A model generated the notes under the pieces. It was not told the origin of the DNA and did no database searches. It worked only from the letters and a program-made list of their open reading frames with translations. DNA of 64,000 nucleotides, taken from NCBI GenBank assembly GCA_029972135.1, contig CP124755.1, forward strand, positions 2,046,001 to 2,110,000. The letters are read 5' to 3'. This document shows, piece after piece, positions 61,401-64,000 of the stretch. Both the position numbers and the translations under genes were made by a program. The stretch comes from Candidatus Thiocaldithrix dubininis (GTDB lineage Bacteria; Pseudomonadota; Gammaproteobacteria; Thiotrichales; Thiotrichaceae). The first letter of the stretch is position 1; every line of letters starts with the position of its first letter.

Positions 61401-61875
61401 CCATCACTTGGCTAACATGCCGATACCCCGCTTCGTTTAATTGCTTACGCAATTTATCCATATCCAGCGGCATACCCTTACGCAATATAAACGTATGCCC
61501 GTGCACGTAAGCGGTAGGTGCTAAGCGATGCAACAGCGTTGAAGCAGGCACAATCAGCACACCCTGCTTTAAGCTTTGTAAAGTGGCTAAGGTTTTTAAG
61601 CGTTCAGAAATAATATCTTCGTGTGGGGAAAACACGTCATACGGCAAGGTTTCCCAATCGGGGAAAATATGTCTACTTAAAGTGGGGGCAAAAAACTGCA
61701 AACTGGCATCTAAGCGGTAAGCCGCTTGCATATCAGGCGTTACGAGTACTGTTAAACCATCAAAGCCTTTAGCGGCTTGTGCAATTAACCAATCAAGCGC
61801 AGAGCCATACAATTGCCCCCAACGACTGTAACCATTGGGAGCAGCAGGGTAAACGGGTTTTACAAGTGCTGACAT
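58441..61875 (-). CDS. mfd: Transcription-repair coupling factor
   Basis: 1144 residues (E. coli 1148). Removes stalled RNA polymerase and recruits UvrA. N-terminal UvrB-like part, RNA-polymerase-interaction domain (GAPVVHEEHGVGRYLGL near residue 480), translocase with Walker A CGDVGFGKTEVAMRA near 625 and DEEH in VIIDEEHRFGVRDKEQ near 725, motif LRGRVGRSHHRAYAYL near 905, and the C-terminal TRCF domain. The 3' end was duplicated near a toxin-antitoxin module but this copy is intact. Confidence 0.98.
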   Translation of the reverse strand: MSALVKPVYPAAPNGYSRWGQLYGSALDWLIAQAAKGFDGLTVLVTPDMQAAYRLDASLQFFAPTLSRHIFPDWETLPYDVFSPHEDIISERLKTLATLQSLKQGVLIVPASTLLHRLAPTAYVHGHTFILRKGMPLDMDKLRKQLNEAGYRHVSQVMEHGEYASRGSIVDLFPMGSQTPYRIDLFDDEIDTIRTFNPENQRTADTVDSIELLPAREFPLDEAGIRTFRQHYRARIDGDLSRSRIYEGVSQGKPPAGIEYYLPLFFEHTATLFDYLPKQTLLMLTEGVETAVNNFWQNVDYRYEQRRHDIERPLLAPDKLFLTSAGLQSYLSDYPRVELQHFKFESAGVNYPIAALPSLLIHQRQEQPLFLLINFLKELKGRVLFTAESAGRREALITLLREQQISVQTVDNWYAFYHGKADIAVTVAPLDEGFWLPETRIAVIPENLLHGVQIQQRRSRKKATRDADAIIRNLTDLSEGAPVVHEEHGVGRYLGLQTVTAGGVAAEYLLIEYANKDKLYVPVASLHLVSRYTGADPDHAPLHKLGTDQWEKARSKAAEKARDVAAELLDIHARRAAQQGQSFAFDESDYRLFAGAFPFEETPDQALAIENVIKDMRSKQPMDRVVCGDVGFGKTEVAMRAAFVAANAGKQVAMVAPTTLLVQQHLNNFRDRFADWPFRIESLSRFKTGKESNKTLDALAAGSIDIVIGTHKLLQDDVLFKNLGLVIIDEEHRFGVRDKEQMKKLRANVDMLTMTATPIPRTLNMSLSGLRDLSIIATPPTQRHAIKTFVTEWNKTTIQEACARELSRGGQVYVLHNEVKTIGTITEELEAMLPNVGIRFAHGQMRERELESIMSDFYHQRFQVLVATTIIESGIDVPTANTIIINRADKLGLAQLHQLRGRVGRSHHRAYAYLIAPPKSALTPDAVKRLEAIESLEDLGVGFTLATHDLEIRGAGELLGEGQSGQIQEIGFNLYNDLLDRAVKALKAGKVPDLDPRTQSRTTVELGAPALIPDDYLPDVHSRLILYKRIASAPTQQALDELRVEMIDRFGLLPEPTKNLFSVTRVKLIAQSLGVRKLDMNAKGGRMVFEQKPNIDPMKVIQLIQKRPWVFKLDGQDKLRFEIELATLEEREEWVVKLMGEIAV

Positions 61876-61910
61876 GCGAGGGGCTTAACTTATTTTTAAA
61901 GCCCGCTAGT

Positions 61911-63233
61911 TTAATGGATAGAGGCTTGTTTGTCCGCAAACGGTAAAAGTGGATTTACTTCGGTTTTTAATTTCACATTAACCGCCTGTTTTTCCGCTGG
62001 GCTGAGCAGCGCTAACACATAATCCCGATTTGCTTGAGCATTCGGATAATGATTTTCGGTCGCCAGTGATAGCCAATAGGCGGCTTGTGGTAAATCTTTA
62101 TGCGTACCAATGCCGTGCGCTAAATATGTACCTAAATTGTACTGCGCACCTGCATGATTCGTCGAAGCGGCTTTACCATACCATTCCAAGGCTTTGGTTT
62201 GATCAATCGAGACACCCTGTCCATTTGCAAATAACTGCGCTAAACCAAATTGCCCGTCGGCATAACCTTGCTTCGCTGATAACTCATACCAATGCGCCGC
62301 TTGTTTATCGTCTTTGGCGACATCCATACCTTCCGCATACAAATAACCCAACATGTGTTGCGCGGCCGGATTACCGTTTTCAGCGCCTTTACGTACCCAC
62401 GCTAAGCCTTTCGGTTTATCTTTGGAAACGCCCTGCCCTAATAAATATTTAATGCCTAAATTGTATTGCGCCCCGGCTTCGCCCAATTGCGCGGCTTTGG
62501 TATACCAATAAATCGCCTTATCCAAATCAGGAGCTTGCCCTTGCCCTTCGTCATACATTAAACCGAGATTGAAACTTGCGGCAGCGTCTTCTTGGGCAGC
62601 GGCTTGTTCAAACCAGTAAATGGCTTTTTTAGTATTTTTTTCCAGTACCACACCCTGCAAATAACGCACGCCTAATTCAAACTGGGCCGTGCGAAACCCC
62701 AATTCTGCGGCTTTGTTATACCAAAAATTGGCGGCTTGATGATCAGCCGACTTACCATCAGCGGAATCATGAAATAAGGCTAAATCATACATTGCCTCTA
62801 AATCTTTTTGCTTCGCTGCCTGTTCTAGCCAATATTGTGCTAACTTAAGATTGTGGGGTTTACGTAAATAGAGAATACCGAGATTGTACTGAGCATCACG
62901 ATTACCTTGTTTAGCCGCTTGTTCGTAAAGATCAAACGCTTTACTCATATCGGCGGTTACATAGTTGCCTTGCTCATACAAACTCGCTAACTCAAATAAG
63001 GCAGGGGCGTAATTCTGCTTGCTGGCTTGCTCTAACCACTTAACGCCCTTTTGAATGCTGGTAGGATTATCGGCTTGATTTATTAATTGGGTTGCTAGAA
63101 TAAATTGTTGGGGTGCTTCACGCGGTTCAATGGAACTCGCGCTAATCGCAACCGCAGGCATTGCTAGACAGCTCAAAACGACTATAGCCGGGATGCCCAT
63201 ACCCAACCATTGATGAGGTTTACCTACATGCAT
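61911..63233 (-). CDS. Exported Sel1-repeat protein
   Basis: 440 residues. N-terminal signal peptide or anchor to about residue 33 (LSCLAMPAVAISA). Then about ten Sel1-like repeats of 36 residues with the pattern A--LG-LY--G-GV--D--KA--WY--AA--G, as in FNLGLMYDEGQGQAPDLDKAIYWYTKAAQLGEAGAQ. An alpha-solenoid scaffold in the periplasm or at the membrane; partners unknown. Divergent from minC. Confidence 0.9.
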   Translation of the reverse strand: MHVGKPHQWLGMGIPAIVVLSCLAMPAVAISASSIEPREAPQQFILATQLINQADNPTSIQKGVKWLEQASKQNYAPALFELASLYEQGNYVTADMSKAFDLYEQAAKQGNRDAQYNLGILYLRKPHNLKLAQYWLEQAAKQKDLEAMYDLALFHDSADGKSADHQAANFWYNKAAELGFRTAQFELGVRYLQGVVLEKNTKKAIYWFEQAAAQEDAAASFNLGLMYDEGQGQAPDLDKAIYWYTKAAQLGEAGAQYNLGIKYLLGQGVSKDKPKGLAWVRKGAENGNPAAQHMLGYLYAEGMDVAKDDKQAAHWYELSAKQGYADGQFGLAQLFANGQGVSIDQTKALEWYGKAASTNHAGAQYNLGTYLAHGIGTHKDLPQAAYWLSLATENHYPNAQANRDYVLALLSPAEKQAVNVKLKTEVNPLLPFADKQASIH

Positions 63234-63421
63234 TATGTTAGCCCTAACGCAAATAAAATCGGATTAATATTGAGTTTAAATTTATTGAAATCGCTTCAAT
63301 TCAGAATAAATAAACATGCTTAAATTTAGGTTTTTTTAAGTATATCTAAATAAAACTAAGCATGTTGCCGAAAAAATATACATATTTTCGTGAACTAAAT
63401 AAACATTTTGAGGATAAACGG

Positions 63422-64000
63422 TTGAATAAATGTGTAATTGAAGTCAAAGGTGAAATGTCTGTACTCAATGTATTGCATTTGTATAGCGCAAATTTGGCGG
63501 ACATTGAAGCAACGTTACGCCAACAACGTGATCGACTACCTCAAGCCTTTGAACAAAGTCCTCTTATCGTGGATTGTCAGAAATTAGATGATAACTATCT
63601 AGAATTAGATTTAATACAACTTAAGCAATTGTTATTGGATCTGAAGTTTATTCCAGTGGGGTTGCGTCATTGGCCTGAAGCACAACAAGCCCAAGCATTG
63701 GATGCCAATTGGGCGCTGTTACGGCAACATAAATCTGCACCTGTGATAGAAACCAAGCCCACGCGGCGTAAAAATACCACGATTAGCGATATAGAAATCG
63801 TTGAAAAACCCTTACGCTCCGGTCAGCAAATTTATCATCCACAAGGCGATGTTGTACTATTTCAGCATACCAGCGCAGGCTCGGAAATTCTAGCGGGCGG
63901 TTCGGTGCATGTGTATGGCTCATTACGGGGGCGGGTGTTAGCGGGTATTAACGGCGATACCCAAGCGCGAATCTTTTGCCAAAAGCTCAATGCAGAATTG
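63422..64000 (+). CDS. minC: Septum-site determining protein MinC, 5' part
   Basis: 193 residues to the window edge, no stop. Translated by eye from a TTG at 63422 with GAGG 9 bp upstream: MNKCVIEVKGEMSVLNVLHLYS matches MinC N-domains; an in-frame ATG at 63362 would add 20 residues and lacks a good ribosome-binding site. The C-terminal beta-helix is clear: RSGQQIYHPQGDVVLFQHTSAG, AGGSVHVYGSLRGRVLAG and GDTQARIFC. Inhibits FtsZ ring formation away from mid-cell; minD and minE should follow. Confidence 0.93.
   Translation, partial: MNKCVIEVKGEMSVLNVLHLYSANLADIEATLRQQRDRLPQAFEQSPLIVDCQKLDDNYLELDLIQLKQLLLDLKFIPVGLRHWPEAQQAQALDANWALLRQHKSAPVIETKPTRRKNTTISDIEIVEKPLRSGQQIYHPQGDVVLFQHTSAGSEILAGGSVHVYGSLRGRVLAGINGDTQARIFCQKLNAEL

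Overview
The window is chromosomal DNA from a gammaproteobacterium with fairly AT-leaning DNA. The evidence is the complete iscRSUA-hscBA-fdx-iscX cluster with an IscR-type operator, one-polypeptide GcvP behind a tandem glycine riboswitch, a LeuRS that starts like the E. coli enzyme, and the presence of cysZ, mfd and minC. A sulfur-oxidising Thiothrix-like (Thiotrichales) host would fit, but nothing here proves that. Most of the sequence is core metabolism; no tRNA, rRNA, CRISPR array or insertion sequence was seen.

Layout. 1-8.1 kb (minus): 5' part of leuS, pgeF, and the glycine cleavage operon gcvT-gcvH-gcvP under a glycine riboswitch with its own terminator. 8.1-18.8 kb: an alanine-rich lipoprotein, the overlapping recO-pdxJ-acpS operon, a YihY-family membrane protein, tgt, a UspA protein, aroE, serS, pgl, an EamA transporter and chrA. 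18.9-23.3 kb: an OmpR-type two-component pair, then an opposed cupin oxygenase/GNAT pair and a small unknown protein. 23.4-29.4 kb: a TrpD-like transferase, a Sel1 protein, panB-panC-panD and three small uncharacterised genes. 29.5-34.6 kb: a FadL-type outer-membrane protein, mqo, aceA and rraA.

34.6-38.8 kb (minus) is the least ordinary metabolic cluster: cytochrome P450, LpxL/HtrB-type acyltransferase, PEGA lipoprotein and a UGT-type glycosyltransferase. Together they could hydroxylate, acylate and glycosylate a lipid-like substrate. It is followed by an RND efflux pair, an Lgt-like protein lacking a key His, and two related small membrane proteins. 44.8-51.1 kb holds the isc cluster and cysE, with the isc promoter operator overlapping the end of cysE. 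51.3-56.5 kb carries a secreted protein, a CPA1 antiporter, a thiosulfate/mercaptopyruvate sulfurtransferase, a nitroreductase and cysZ.

56.5-58.4 kb is a small accessory patch: a frameshifted DUF1566 gene cut short by a VapBC-type module, a decayed 100-bp copy of the 3' end of mfd, and a Phd/PIN module lying between that copy and the real mfd end. The window closes with mfd, a long Sel1-repeat protein and the 5' part of minC.

Central carbon logic: mqo (malate to oxaloacetate) and aceA (glyoxylate shunt) are neighbours. The same 10-mer ATTGTCGACA lies before mqo, in the end of mqo and before aceA, which suggests shared control. cysE and the isc genes join cysteine supply to Fe-S assembly.
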